Shown here: positions 1-11,400 of the stretch, piece after piece
How positions within the stretch are numbered: position 1 is the stretch's first letter
Layout: every line of letters begins with the position of its first letter
Source of the DNA: Pyropia yezoensis
Lineage: Eukaryota > Rhodophyta > Bangiophyceae > Bangiales > Bangiaceae
Assembly (NCBI GenBank): GCA_009829735.1
Contig: CM020618.1
Coordinates: forward strand, 28,868,894-28,932,893
DNA length: 64,000 nt
Direction: 5' to 3'
Notes under the pieces: generated by a model
The model's input: only the letters and a program-made list of their open reading frames with translations
Database searches by the model: none
What the model was told of the DNA's origin: nothing
Translations under genes and position numbers: made by a program

Positions 1-1
1 A

Positions 2-1771
2 GTTGTCCCGCGTGAGGCCTTGGGGCGGTGGTTTTACCCCGCTTGGCCTCTGTATGAGGAGGGGCTGACTGTTCTTCGATGTGGCCGACTTGGCGCAGCG
101 ATGGGTCGGGTATGGGACCGCCTACGGGAGAAGTATCCCCGTAGGGTCGGGTTCCCTGCCGGCTTCAGGACGGACCAGTTTGCCTTCCTGGACGACGAGG
201 AGGTCGAAAACGTACAGCGGGCCAAGGCCATGGTGGACCGCGGGGGAACTATCCCGGGTCCCGGCGATTTGCCGACCTTTACTTGGGACGCGGTGGCAAC
301 TCGCCCCCCGTACCTTCACGAGGCCGATCCGCGCACTCATCACTTTGATGTGCGGATGGAGAAGGACTTCCGGCGAGGTCCCTACTTGGTGACCTCGGCT
401 CAACTTGAGTTTCTTCAGCAGTCTGCTGCCAGTAAGGAGCATCACTATCCGAAGAAGCCCGAGTGGTGGCCTCAAGTTGAGGTCCCCTACGGGTTCCCGG
501 CGTTACTGCCACGGTTGCTTGACCACTTCGGCTCCGTCATGTTGACGGCTGGCCCTGATCACCTGGTGTGGGCCATGTTGGCCACCCAGTGGCTCTTCGA
601 GGTCATGTCGACCTGGGTGTCTTGTGTTCAGCGGCGGGGGATGCTCTGGCATCTCCCCCTCCGGCTTATCCAAGGTTTGGAACAGCTCACCCCTCAGCTA
701 GTTGCTGAGGGGTGCTCATCAGGACAACTCACTCTACTTGAGGAGATGCTCCGCCTCCACAAGTTTATCGAGTGGGAGAGCATCGAGCACAAGTTGCGCC
801 GCCCCACTCGTAGGCCCAAGGACGATGGCGCACTTCGCCAATTCGTATGGGTCGCTCGTGAACCTCACGACGGCCGTGAGGTCCTACGAGAGGGGTTGGG
901 CATCGGGGACTACCCGTATGCCCCGGGGGTGAATCGCCACACTGCGCCACCCCCGGACAAGGCCATAGTTATGGCCGTGCCCTCATATGATGACCATATG
1001 ACTCAACCCACTGCGGGGGCCCCAAGTCGGGGTCGCAGTTACACCCGGATCCCGCCACCTCGGCGTGCCCCTCCGCTTCCTCCTGTCCCCTACCAGCCGC
1101 ACGGGGACATCCCGATTAGCGTGGCCGTTGAGTCGTCCACCCCGGTGTCCCCCAACTTGGGGGCCACCCTCCTGACGGTATACCCCAAGTTGGTGTTACC
1201 GCCCACGCCTCTAACCTCAGAGATGATGATCACCACGTTGGTGCGCACCATTTCCTGGTTGGCCGCGTCGACCGCAACCCTTCAAACTTCCGAGACTCCT
1301 CAACTTGAGGAGCGCGTTCGTACTGCAGTGGCGACCGCGAGTTGCGAGTCGGTGGCGGAGTTTATGACGGCCGAGTTGGCTCGCATTGGGGCTATAAAGC
1401 CCCAGCCTGCCCCTCTTGGGCGTGGCAAACGTCGTGCGAGCCGGGCTTACTCGCCTCCTCGCCGTCGTCGCCGACGCTCGCGGCGCACTCCCTCCGTGTC
1501 GGAAGACGAGTTGTCTTACTCCGTCTCGGAGTCCTCGACTCCGTCAGAGTCGGAGTCGGTCCGGCGTCTGCGTCGCCAATTTGCGCGCAAGACTAAGCAA
1601 AAGAGCAGCCGCGGTCGTCGCCCCTTGCGCGACCGTGAGGGGCGCGACGGGTCCGACTTGGAGCCGCCGGCCCCTCCTACTGGTGGGGAGCGTTATCGCC
1701 GGGGGTCTCGCCGCTCGCCTCCACGTGAGGGCGAGGGCCGTGGGGTTGGAGAGTCTAGCATGCATGCCTAG
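2..1771 (+). CDS. Antisense ORF (asORF) of Ty3/gypsy element 1a, partial at window edge
   Basis: The frame is open from the window edge to a TAG at 1769-1771, about 589 codons, on the strand opposite to the element's gag and pol. The true start lies off the left edge; the first ATG inside is at 101. I recognise no known domain. Visible parts are a tryptophan-rich stretch (EWWPQVEVPYGFP, near bases 465-505), a hydrophobic, probably helical core (about 540-830), a Pro-rich linker, and a C-terminal tail (about 1430-1760) with poly-Arg blocks next to Ser/Glu-rich blocks and the motif RYRRGSRR. That tail looks like a nuclear-localisation or nucleic-acid-binding segment (inference). It is nearly the same protein as the ORF at 62387-64000, with the same position relative to pol. 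The frame is uninterrupted although pol of this copy has three lesions. That long ORFs are sometimes found antisense in plant Tat-lineage gypsy elements is established; homology to those is not shown. Confidence 0.7.
   Translation, partial: VVPREALGRWFYPAWPLYEEGLTVLRCGRLGAAMGRVWDRLREKYPRRVGFPAGFRTDQFAFLDDEEVENVQRAKAMVDRGGTIPGPGDLPTFTWDAVATRPPYLHEADPRTHHFDVRMEKDFRRGPYLVTSAQLEFLQQSAASKEHHYPKKPEWWPQVEVPYGFPALLPRLLDHFGSVMLTAGPDHLVWAMLATQWLFEVMSTWVSCVQRRGMLWHLPLRLIQGLEQLTPQLVAEGCSSGQLTLLEEMLRLHKFIEWESIEHKLRRPTRRPKDDGALRQFVWVAREPHDGREVLREGLGIGDYPYAPGVNRHTAPPPDKAIVMAVPSYDDHMTQPTAGAPSRGRSYTRIPPPRRAPPLPPVPYQPHGDIPISVAVESSTPVSPNLGATLLTVYPKLVLPPTPLTSEMMITTLVRTISWLAASTATLQTSETPQLEERVRTAVATASCESVAEFMTAELARIGAIKPQPAPLGRGKRRASRAYSPPRRRRRRSRRTPSVSEDELSYSVSESSTPSESESVRRLRRQFARKTKQKSSRGRRPLRDREGRDGSDLEPPAPPTGGERYRRGSRRSPPREGEGRGVGESSMHA
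688..714. other. Perfect 11-bp hairpin inside the asORF (1a)
   Basis: CACCCCTCAGC and its exact complement GCTGAGGGGTG separated by TAGTT. The same stem occurs in copy 1b at 63444-63470 with loop AACTA as read on the plus strand, i.e. the same sequence. Confidence 0.7.
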
Positions 1772-1882
1772 TTGGCAGCTGCCTTTGATGTGAGAGTGTG
1801 AGGGTTAGGGCTGTAGTTAAAAGCCACTCTGCGTACCACTTCGACTTGAAGAACTCTCTTGGCACTGTTACTCAGCCTTCCC
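1772..1882. other. 111-bp convergent spacer between asORF and pol stops (element 1a)
   Basis: This short stretch separates the plus-strand asORF stop from the minus-strand pol stop. The matching spacer of copy 1b is also 111 bp and that of element 3 is 112 bp. It presumably carries the 3' ends of both transcripts; I see no unmistakable poly(A) signal. Confidence 0.6.
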
Positions 1883-4800
1883 TCACGTTGAGAGAGGGCT
1901 GTTAGGGTCTATCTCATTCCGGGCACAGTATGCCCGGACCTTCTCAGCGGGAAGGTCCTCTACATATTCCCACGTATCATCCTTGGCTTCGTAGCCGAAC
2001 CAACGCACCCTCAACATGAGGCGGTCAGTGTCCTCATCCCAGCCGTGGTCGATGAAATTATCGAACACGTACTCCTGCGGGCCCTGTATGGCCGCAGGCA
2101 GTGAGGGGAGGCGCCACGCTTCCAACGCACGCGCCCAAGCTGGGTCGCCTGTAGGCGGTGGTGCAACTTTGACCACGTCCTGTCCGTTCACTGTGCGGAC
2201 CCCATCGTCACTTTCGATGGTGAAGCGCCGCCCATCAGTACGAAGGACGTGGTACGGCCCCTTCGTCTGGAATACCAACTTACCCCATGTTGGGGTGTGT
2301 GAGTGGACCAATACCTAGTCACCCTGCTCTGGGACATGCTTGGCGTTGCGCACCTTTTTGTCAAAGGTACGCTTGTAGCGCTTTTGTGCTTTGTCCATCT
2401 CAGCCCTGACTTTAGGGATGAGGTTTTCAAGCCTAGCAGCGAACTCCGCCTTACTCTCAGTAGGATTAGGCGTACTGCCACCATCCTCCCTAGTTGGGAG
2501 CGGCCGCCGCACGGCAATAGACCGCACGCGACGGGGGGTCACAAAAGCGGGGGGTACTTCCCCGGTAGATGAGTGAACCTGCGAATTGTAGGCAGTGGTA
2601 AGAATAGAAATGTATTGGTCCCACGTTTTCACGTGCTCACTCACGTAGTGGCGCAGCTGCCAAACAATAGTTTTGTTGAAGCGCTCCACCTGCCCATTAG
2701 TTTGTGGGTGGTAGGGGGTGGCATAGTTTGCCTTAACCCCCAACATATCCAGCACTCCCTGAAACAGTACGGACGCAAATTGCGGTCCATTGTCCAATAG
2801 TGTACTATCCGGAATGCCATACGCGGCAACCCAGTGATCTAGGAAGGCTGACACGACCGACATGGCCGTGATCTTTGCCAGTGGGATCGCTCGCGTAAGT
2901 TTCGTGAAGCGGTCACAGATGACCAGCAGGTACTGGTTGCCCTCCTCGGTCACTGGCTGTGGCCCAAGGATGTCCATTGCCAACGCGGCAAAGGGCTCAT
3001 TGGCCGGGAACAATAGCATAGCCGTAGTAGGCCGCCGTTCCATCAGACGGTTCTGTGCACAGCTTGTGCAGGCAGCCACCCAACTATAGATGTCCACCAC
3101 CATGGATGGCCAGTAGTACCTTGTCCTCAGGGTCTGGTACAGTTTACTAGACCCCAGGTGTCCACCTGTGGGAGCGTTATGCTCCCTCTCAAGGATACTG
3201 TCCTTGAGGGATGCGGGGACGACAAGTTGTTCGGTCCCCTGGAATACCCCCCTCCTCATGAGGAGGCCATCGTCTCCCAGAAAGAACCGCGTCTCCGCCA
3301 CTGTATCCAGTGTATCCCTCTGCGACTTGCAGACGGGATCCTCGGCCTGGGCCTTCACCACCTCGTCCAGGGACAGGGGCAAGTACTTTATGTTCCCTGG
3401 CGCCTCGGGGCTCAACGCCTGACCCGAGCGCGTGACTACGCCCACGATGGGGATGTCCTCATCGACTGGGTTAGTGTCCAGCCCCTCGGTAGGTACCCGA
3501 GAAAGGCCGTCGGCAAGGGCATGTTGCCTGCCAGGTCGGTACTCAATATCAAAGTTGAAGGGTGCCAGTCGCACCCTCCACCGGTTGAGACGAGTGTTCG
3601 TACAATCCGTCTTAAAGATGAACTGCAACGCGCGGTGGTCACAGCGGATGAGGAACTTCTCACCCTCTAGGTAGTGACGAAGTGACGTCACGGCCCACAC
3701 CAATGCGAGTCCTTCCAACTCGGTGACTCCGTAGTTCTTCTCGGCCGAGTTCAACCCCTAGCTGAAGTATCCCACCGGCAAGTACTCCTTGTCCGGCTGC
3801 TGCTGAAGCAACACACAACCAAGTTGGTCGTAGCTAGCGTCCACATCCAGGATGTAGTGGCCTCCCAGCCTGGGAATAGCCAGGATAGGGGGCTTCAGCA
3901 GAAGGTCCCGAAGAGTATCAAAGAATTCCTGCTCCACCCGACTTGGGGGAGGCAGGTTCTTCGGTAGCGTTGAGCTCAGTAACTCATTCAACGGCTTCGC
4001 CACCTTGGCGAAGCCCTTGGTGAAACGTCGGTACACGTTACACATCCCGAGGAAGCTCCTCATTTGGGTCTGTGGCCGGGGGTACTGAGCTTTACGGATG
4101 GCCCTCAAGTTCTTCTCGTTGACACTGAGACGCCCCGGACGGACAACATGTCCCAAGTATTCCAACTCTTGAGTGAAGAGGTGGCACTTACTCGCCTTCA
4201 GTGACACACCGGCGTCAGCAAGTAGCTTGAACACCTGGCCAAGATGGCCAATGTGTTCCTCCGGACTTCGGGAGAACACAATGATATCGTCTAGGTACAC
4301 GAGACAGATCTGCCACCGTACTCCGGCCAGAATCATGTCCATAGCGCGCTGGAAAGTTGCCGGCGCGTTACACAGTCCAAACGGTAGGCACTCGCACTGG
4401 TAGGTACCACAGTGACAGGTAAAGGTAGTTTTATGCCTGTCCTCCGGGGCAATGGGAATTTGCCAGGACCCCGCGTTACAGTCCAGGGTAGAGAACACGT
4501 TCGCCTCCCCCAGAGAGTCCAGACAGTCGTCCATCCTAGGTAGGGGATAACTGTCCTTCACCGTGCTCTCGTTGAGCTTACGGTAGTCGATACAGAACCG
4601 GGGGGTCCCATGAACTTTGGGGACGATAACCACCGGACTCGCCCACTCGGCGTTACTGGCCTCGATCACATCGAGGGCCTCCATGCGAGCAACTCGCTCC
4701 TTAACGAGGGCCCTTGAACGGGGTCCTCCCCTATACGGTTGTTGGCGTATAGGGGGTGCACTGGGTTTCAACTCGATCCGGTGTTGGGTGGCTCTCATGA

Positions 4801-5865
4801 GTCCCAATTGACCATCCCACAACTTGCGATATTGGTCCAAGAGGCGTTCAACTTGAACCCTCAACCTGGGTGGGACACCCTCCATGTTCACATGGGGCCG
4901 AGGAGAGGCGGCCGACTTGGCTTGATGCTTCTCCTTTCCGGACTTCGGGTCGCTACTTGCGCCCGCGTTGAGGGTGACCGCTACTACCAGCCTTCGTGTT
5001 GGTCGATATAGCCGAACTTGGCTCCCGACTTGAAGTACTTGGGCGACGAGCTCAGGTTCATCACCTGGATCCTCCACGGGACTCCGGCTTTGGAGTCCAT
5101 CTTGCCAAGGGCAACATGCACTTGGTGCTTGCGAGCAAGACGGGGGTAAGGGTGCACCAACTCGTTCCCCGTATAATCAGTTACAACGTCAACGTGTGCC
5201 ACCGAGTTGGGGGGCAACGTGACTTTACGGGCTGAACGCAGGGTAGCAGTAAACCCTTCCCTCACAGAACAAACAGGCTTCGACTGTGAAACTGTCACAG
5301 GAGCCACAGACTTTCCCTTACCAAGGATGGGGATGGTTTCCCCATTCATCAACCTGACCCAATACTCAGGGCCACAAATCAAAGGCACTTGTGTAACAAC
5401 ATAGGGGGTACCCAGAAGCAGGGGTACCGATATATTCTCAACTACTCCATAGGTCACGTCGACCTCATGGGTCCCCAACCTAGTTGGTAGGGTCACGGCA
5501 CCAACGATGGAAAGTACCCCACCATTGATATCGATCAGATGGTCAGCTTTAGACTTCCAGCGTTGGAGCTTCATCTCCTTTGGTAATAGCGACTTGCGTA
5601 TCAAGGAGGCTCCTGACCCAGTATCAAGTACGATACGGGCACAACAGGCGCGGCCGGGGGCAAGTTGCACCCGTCCAGCCACCTGGAAGTTCTCACCCGT
5701 CAGCACCGCGATGACCCGACGTGGGTTTACGTTCTTGGGGAGTCCTACCCGAGGTGGGCGGACTCCCTTAGGTCGCCGCAGTATCCGGCACGGTTGGTTC
5801 GTCCTCTTGACCCACTTGGCCGAGGCTGCCGTTGTGAGCTTCGGACGGCCAGCTCCAACGGTCAT
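1883..5865 (-). pseudogene. pol: Ty3/gypsy pol polyprotein, element 1a, inactivated
   Basis: This is the same polyprotein as the intact 1327-residue pol at 58292-62275, in the order aspartic protease (LDTGSGASL), RT with YLDD, RNase H, integrase with HHCC finger and DDE core (DNGPQF, then PQTNGQVERF), and a chromodomain-like end (RVRWFGYEAKDDTWEYVEDLP). By comparison with that copy, three lesions are visible. A 1-nt deletion near 4990 shifts the frame after the protease. A TAG sits at 3758-3760 at the RNase H boundary. A second TAG sits at 2315-2317 in place of a Trp codon after the integrase core. The frame begins in the -1 register at the end of gag. This copy cannot make a full polyprotein. 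The opposite-strand ORF beyond its stop is undamaged. Confidence 0.93.
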
Positions 5866-5867
5866 TC

Positions 5868-5874
5868 GTTTCCC
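5868..5874 (-). promoter_or_regulatory. -1 frameshift slippery heptamer GGGAAAC at gag-pol junction (1a)
   Basis: In the gag frame the bases read G-GGA-AAC, followed by GAA and the TGA stop (5862-5864). The pol frame is -1 relative to gag, exactly what a slip here would give. GGGAAAC fits the X-XXY-YYZ rule for -1 ribosomal frameshifting. The pol frame also has an ATG overlapping the gag stop (ATGA), so stop-restart is an alternative for this family only. Confidence 0.7.
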
Positions 5875-7615
5875 GCCGACTTGGCGTCCGAATCTGAGGG
5901 CGAAGGGGAAGACGACGAGTCCGAGGACGACGTGTCCGCCTCCTCCGCCGAGGGTGTGGCGACCGCAACGACCGGTCGCGACCCACCCCCGCGGCGTGAA
6001 CGTACTTCGTTCGTAGCCGACTTCTTACTCGAATTCCTAACAAGTTGTTGGATGCGTTTACTCAACTTTGGGCAATCATATGCCCAGTGTCCATCGGAGT
6101 TGCAGTTCCAACACCGATTGTCAGTTCCCGGAGGGGTCTTCCCAACTGGAGAAGACGAAGAGATACCCTGGGAAGTTCCCACGGCAGCTACCACCCTTTT
6201 CTTGCGGAGTCGGCGTGCCTCTCTCAACTCTCTGGCCTGGCGCGCCTCCTCACGTTCCTTGGCCCACTCGGCCTGACGCTCCTGGCGTTGTTCCTCCCGC
6301 ACCTTGCGGTAGGCCTCGCCTCTGCGATAGGCGAACCTAGCCAACTCGGCCAGGGTCGCCCGGGCAGTGCCATACTCCCGGGTCTCCATCCGGACTGACC
6401 AATGGAGTCCCTCCACAAACCGACTCTTCACCACAGTTTGTGGATAAAGAAACCCACAAAGATTGTTGAGCACACGGACTCGCTCCGCAAAGGACAACTC
6501 GTCCTCCGCCACTTCCTGATGGGCTTGCGTAAACTCCTCGACTTGAGAAGCCAACGCCACTTCATCAACCATGGCTCTCAACAACAAGTTGACGAGCTCC
6601 AAATAGGACGTCACCTCACCAGCGCCTCCACTTGAGGAGCTGGGCATGACGGGCATAAGTTCTGTCCGCAGGTCGCCCTTCGTAAACTCCTGTAGCATGT
6701 AGAAAGCCATGCCTTCACTTATGGCATTGTCGTCACAGGCTTTTGTGAAACTACGTGGAAACTCAAAGACACGGAGGGGGGGAGTTCCATCCCACTCCGC
6801 TTTGTGCCCAAAGGAGTGAAGTGCATTCTTCTTGGCACGGCCCATGGCTCGGGCCTGGTCAGGACCATACGCCACCGACTTGTTGTGGAGGGCGTAGGTC
6901 TCACAATCGAAGATCCTCTGGTAGACCGGGTTGGCTACCTGGATCTTGGGCGGCACCTCACGTTGAGGGAACAGCCGCTGTGGCACTGGGGCAAGTTCAC
7001 CCTCAGTGCCCATAGTCTGGCGCGGCGCGCTTGGTGTAGCCGCCGGCGCTTCCGGGGGTAACTCCCCCATGAAGGGCGTACGCCCCACCGAGTATGGTGT
7101 GGCTCCCTCGTTGGGAGTCACAGGTGTCGCCCCCTGTCCGGGGCGACCTGAGATAGGCGTGAGGAGGGATTCCCCCTGCCCCTGCGGGCTCGAAAGCCCC
7201 GATCCGGTCTGGACATCAAGGCCATCTGGCAAACTCGCCACAATCTGACTCAGAATAGTATTCGTCATCGTGACCACCAGGTCCGGCAAAGTCTGCCGCA
7301 ACACATTGGTCGCCTCCCGACGGACAGTTTCCGCGAGGAGTGGATTGTCGACTCCAGTTGAGTCTCGGTCCGCCTCCGGGAGTCCGCCTGAGGGGTAACC
7401 ACGTTCCTCAGGGGTCTCAACCGGGGGCATGGGCGCGAGCCCATCGCCGACCAACGGAGGTCCGCCGTCCTCCGAAAGCCTAGTTGGCGACGGCTCCAAG
7501 CCAAAGTTGGCTCCAACCCGAGTGGAACCCGCGGGGACAGTCCTCACCCCTTGGGACGTTCCCGTTGAGTATACCACACGGTGGCCAGACTTCGGCCCAC
7601 CCACATCAGAAGTGT

Positions 7616-7620
7616 CACCC
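7616..7620. repeat. Target-site duplication CACCC, left copy (element 2)
   Basis: The five bases CACCC abut the left LTR at 7621 and recur immediately outside the right LTR at 15076-15080. Five-base duplications are usual for Ty3/gypsy integrases. Confidence 0.93.
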
Positions 7621-8467
7621 TGTGAGGAACCACCCACACTTGGGCAGCCCTCAACGTACTCGTGATGGTGTCAGCGACCCGTGCCAGCCAATAGGGCGAC
7701 AGGGTGCGGGGAAGAGGATGGAGGTGGTGACGGTGGTGGGTCTGGGGAAGAGGACGGCGCGACGTCGGTGGTGATCGAGAGGGTTCAAAGGGTGAAGGTC
7801 GTCTTTGGTCTGTGTCTGTGGTTGCCCTTCCGGTCTCCCCCGGTGGCGCCGACACTCACGCACTATATACTCGCGTCGGGGCACCCGAGGTGCCCCAAAG
7901 CATGCGTTTCCCCGTCGCTCCACCGGTAGGCACAAAACGGCCCAAAAACAAAGCATGGCTCTCAGAACAAAGCATGGGCGGGCGTGCGCACTAAAGGAGT
8001 GCAGCCCCAGTTTGCCCCAAACGAAGGGGTCCGGCGTGTGGCGCCTAGGGCGCCGCCCCAGCCGGCTCCAGACGCCAGTCGGCCCGAAGGTCCGAGAGGC
8101 GTGTAAGCACGATTCGATCGAGTCGGCCGAATCGGCCAGCCGGCTAGCCAGTCACATCGCTGCAATGCTGCAGCGAGGACATTTTAACGGACTCGCCAGC
8201 TGTGGCAGATGTGGCTCGTCATGGGTGCTGACGGTGGCGCCTTTCGACAGGCCATGATGGGCTGTCGATGGCTGCTGTCGTGCGGCCGGCAGACACCGTG
8301 AGACAGCGGCTGACTCATCTTGCGTCTGGAAGGTACACCGCGTCATGCCCCACAATACAAGGAGTTGATCCATGTTGCCAGGAGTTGATTCGGCAGGATC
8401 TGTAAGGAGAGGTCCCAGATATTATCCCTTAAGTATTAGGCATGGGATTAGGGGGGAAATCCTTACA
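7621..8467 (-). repeat. Element 2 3' LTR (847 bp)
   Basis: Near-identical to 14229-15075. On the minus strand it starts TGTAAGGATT and ends CCTCACA. It lies directly after the polypurine tract. Several long open frames inside it are duplicated in the other LTR and are not genes. Confidence 0.95.
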
Positions 8468-8479
8468 CCTCCCCCCCTT
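8468..8479 (-). other. Polypurine tract of element 2
   Basis: On the minus strand TAAGGGGGGGAGG directly precedes the 3' LTR. It overlaps the TAA stop of pol. This is the expected primer site for plus-strand DNA synthesis. Confidence 0.88.
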
Positions 8480-11400
8480 AGGACGTGCGTCGAAGGAAGG
8501 CGTCGAGAACCTCAGGTGCGTTGTCGGGGTCTTGCGTGGTTAGCCAGGTGTTCTCACTGACATCGCAGCCTTTCCACTTGACCAGGTACTGCAGTCGTCC
8601 ACGGCGTTTTCGTGACCGAATAATGGAGTCCACTTCGTACTCAACCGATCCGTCCGGAAATGCTACCGGAGCTGGAGCGGGAGGAAGTCGACCATACGGA
8701 TCAGCGTTGTACGGCTTGAGTAGACTGGCGTGAAAGGCGTTGTGCACCTTTCGATCAAGGACTGCTTGAGGCAGATCCAGACGGAACGTAACATCATTGA
8801 TGTTTTCAGTGACTCGGTATGGTCCCGAAAACTTGGGCATCAACTTGCGAGCGCCCTGGAAGGCGTCCGGCATGAGGTTCTTGGTCCTCAGGAGCACGAG
8901 GTCGTCGACAGCGATCGTACATGGTCGGCTTCGACGGTTAGCGTACGCCGAGCGCGTCTCATTGGCCTTCTTGATAGCGGTAATGGCAGTCTCCTGAGCT
9001 TTTTGCAGACTGCTTAGCCAATCTGAGACTGCTGGTAGTTTCGATTCCTTGCTCTCGACGATGTCGACAGGTACTGTCCTTGGTTCAAAGCCGTAGTTCA
9101 GGAAGAATGGGGAGTACGTCGTGACCGCATTGGGTGACCGGTTGTAAGCTACTTCTGCAGCAACAAGGAAGAGGTCCCAATCACCCTGATGATGGTTCAC
9201 GAAGTTTCGCAGGATTTCTTCAATCTTCTTGTTCATGATCTCGGTTTGTCCGTCCGTCTGGGGATGATAGGCTGAAGATGCCTTGATCTTGACCTTGAGA
9301 ATTTCGGTGAGCGACTGCCAGAAGTTGGAGAAGAAGATACGGTCTCGGTCGCAGACGACGTCGGATAGTAGACCGTGATGACGGTAGACGTGATCATGGT
9401 AGAGTTGCGCTACGACTGGTGCAGTACAGTCGGGCTTCATTGGTGCTAGTCGAATCATCTTCGACAGTCTGTCCACAATGACGTAAATGCCACTGTGGCC
9501 CCTTTGGGTCAGTGGAAGAGGGGTGATAAAGTCCATGGAGACACTTGCCCATCGTTGGTTCGGTGGATCTAGTGGTTTGAGGTGACCCAGAGGTGAATGG
9601 GTGCCAGCTTTGTTCCGCTGGCACAAATCACATGATTGTACGTATCTTTGGATGTCCTTCCGCATTGTCTTCCAGTAGTATTTGGAAGCAATAGCGTTGG
9701 TGGTTTTCTTAACTCCCATATGTCCTTGGCTTGGGATGTCGTGGTAGTCATGGAGTAGTCTTTGGCGTAGAGTACCAACGGGGATGCACGTACGGTCACC
9801 TCGCTTCAACAACCTCATGTGAAGCCGGTAGGGAGATACCGGGTCTTTGACTAGGTCGGCAAACTCGGGATCCGCGTTGTACTCTTGGTCTAGGGTGGCA
9901 AGGTCTTGATCACTTTGGCTTATGGTCATGAGGTTGTTGATTTCAGTTTTCTTGGGTAGGCTTTTGATGGTCTTGGTTAGCACGCGACTAAGGAGATCTT
10001 GATTGGGAGCGTGCTTATCCGGGGCGTCTTGTGGTTGCCTTGAAAGAGCATCAGCTACGGGGTTGGAAGTGCCCTTGATGGGGATGATCTTGAAATCGAA
10101 TTGCTCCAACAGCTCTAGCCACTTGACTTGGCGGTCGTTGAGCTTCCCTTGGGTTTTCAAGTACCTTAGGGACTCATGGTCGGTGTGCACCTCGAACGAC
10201 CTTCCATGGAGGTAGCAGCGCCAGTGTCGAATGGCTTGTACAACTGCGAGCAGTTCGCGCTCACGGATACTGTAGCGCTGTTCGTAGATGTTCAGCGTCA
10301 ATGAGAAGTAGGCCACTGGGCGTCGTCCTTTTCCGTCATCTTGTTCAAGGACAGCGCCAACAGCATACCCACTGGCATCTGTGGAGACGAAGATTGGGTA
10401 CCTCTTTTCAAATGGCCTCAGTACTGGTGCACTTGTCGTCAGGGTTTGTAGTTGCTCAAAAGCCTTCTGGGCGTCAGAGTTCCATTTGAAGTCGACGTTG
10501 CCAGTAAGCCTTGTGAGGGGTGCAGCCACGGATGCCATTCCCTTAATAAATCGACGATAGAAGTTGACCATGCCGAGGAAAGATTGCACATCTTTTTTGC
10601 TCTGTGGCGTTGCCCATGATCGAATGGCTTGGACCTTGTAGTCCCCCATAGAGAAGCCTTCGTTGGAAATGACATAGCCGAGGTAGTCCACAGTTGTTCG
10701 CGCAAATTGGCATTTGCTGAGTTTGGCGTAGAGCTTGTGCTCTCGCAGCTTGTCCAGGGCTTGCCTTAGGTGCTTTAGATGGTCTTCGTAAGCTTCACTG
10801 TAGACCAGGATGTCGTCGAGGTAGACGCAGATAAACTCGTAGAGATAGGGTCGGAAGACGTCATTCATTAGGTTCATGAAGACCGCGGGGGCATTTGTTA
10901 GCCCAAAGGGTAGCACGGTAAATTCGTAGAACCCGTATTTTGTTCGGAACGCCGTCAGTGGGATAGTATCAGGGTCAAGCCGGATCTGGTGGTAACCTGA
11001 TCGGAGGTCGATCTTCGTGAAGTACTTGGCCTTTCGCAGTTGGTCGAAGATGTCGTCAATTCTTGGTAAGGGATATGCGTTCTTGATAGTGGCTTTGTTC
11101 AATGCTCGATAATCGATGCACATTCGCCAGCCACCGTCCTTCTTTGCGGCAAAGAGTACAGAAGAGCCCCACGGTGAGGCACTTGGTTGGATGAACCCCT
11201 TTCGTATGAGGGTTGCAAGTTGTGTCTTGAGTTCATCGAGTTCCCATTCAGATAGGCGATAAATGCCACTGCGACGTGGTTGAGCGTCCTCCGTAAGCTT
11301 GACGCTAAACTTGTGACTGCGTTCAGGAGGAAGTCCATCGGGAAGCTCTTCCGGGAAGACGTCGGCGTACTCGTTGAGAATCTCTTGGACGTCATTCTTG

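Larger units (their letters stand above)
5862..7620 (-). pseudogene. gag: Ty3/gypsy gag, element 1a, main part (split by element 2)
   Basis: Open frame encoding the gag core (KIQVANPVYQRIF onward), a Lys/Arg/Glu-rich helical stretch, a CCHC zinc knuckle (CWNCNSDGHWAYDC) and a Ser/Asp-rich tail ending GNE. It is interrupted at its 5' end by element 2. The first 64 codons lie at 15076-15268, and the codon at the break (7616-7614) is in phase with them once the duplicated CACCC is counted once. Counted that way the original gag would be about 648 residues with no stop, so gag was still intact when element 2 landed. The ATG at 7635-7637 is only an internal codon or chance start. Confidence 0.88.

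Noticed and set aside
2315-3760. Reassigned stop codons (several in-frame TAG)
   Set aside because: Intact pol at 58292-62275 has sense codons at these places, and TAA and TGA also occur as lesions. Mutation explains them.
7805-8257. 150-codon plus-strand ORF, repeated at 14413-14865
   Set aside because: It lies in the two LTRs of element 2, opposite to the element's transcription. It is duplicated only because the LTRs are.
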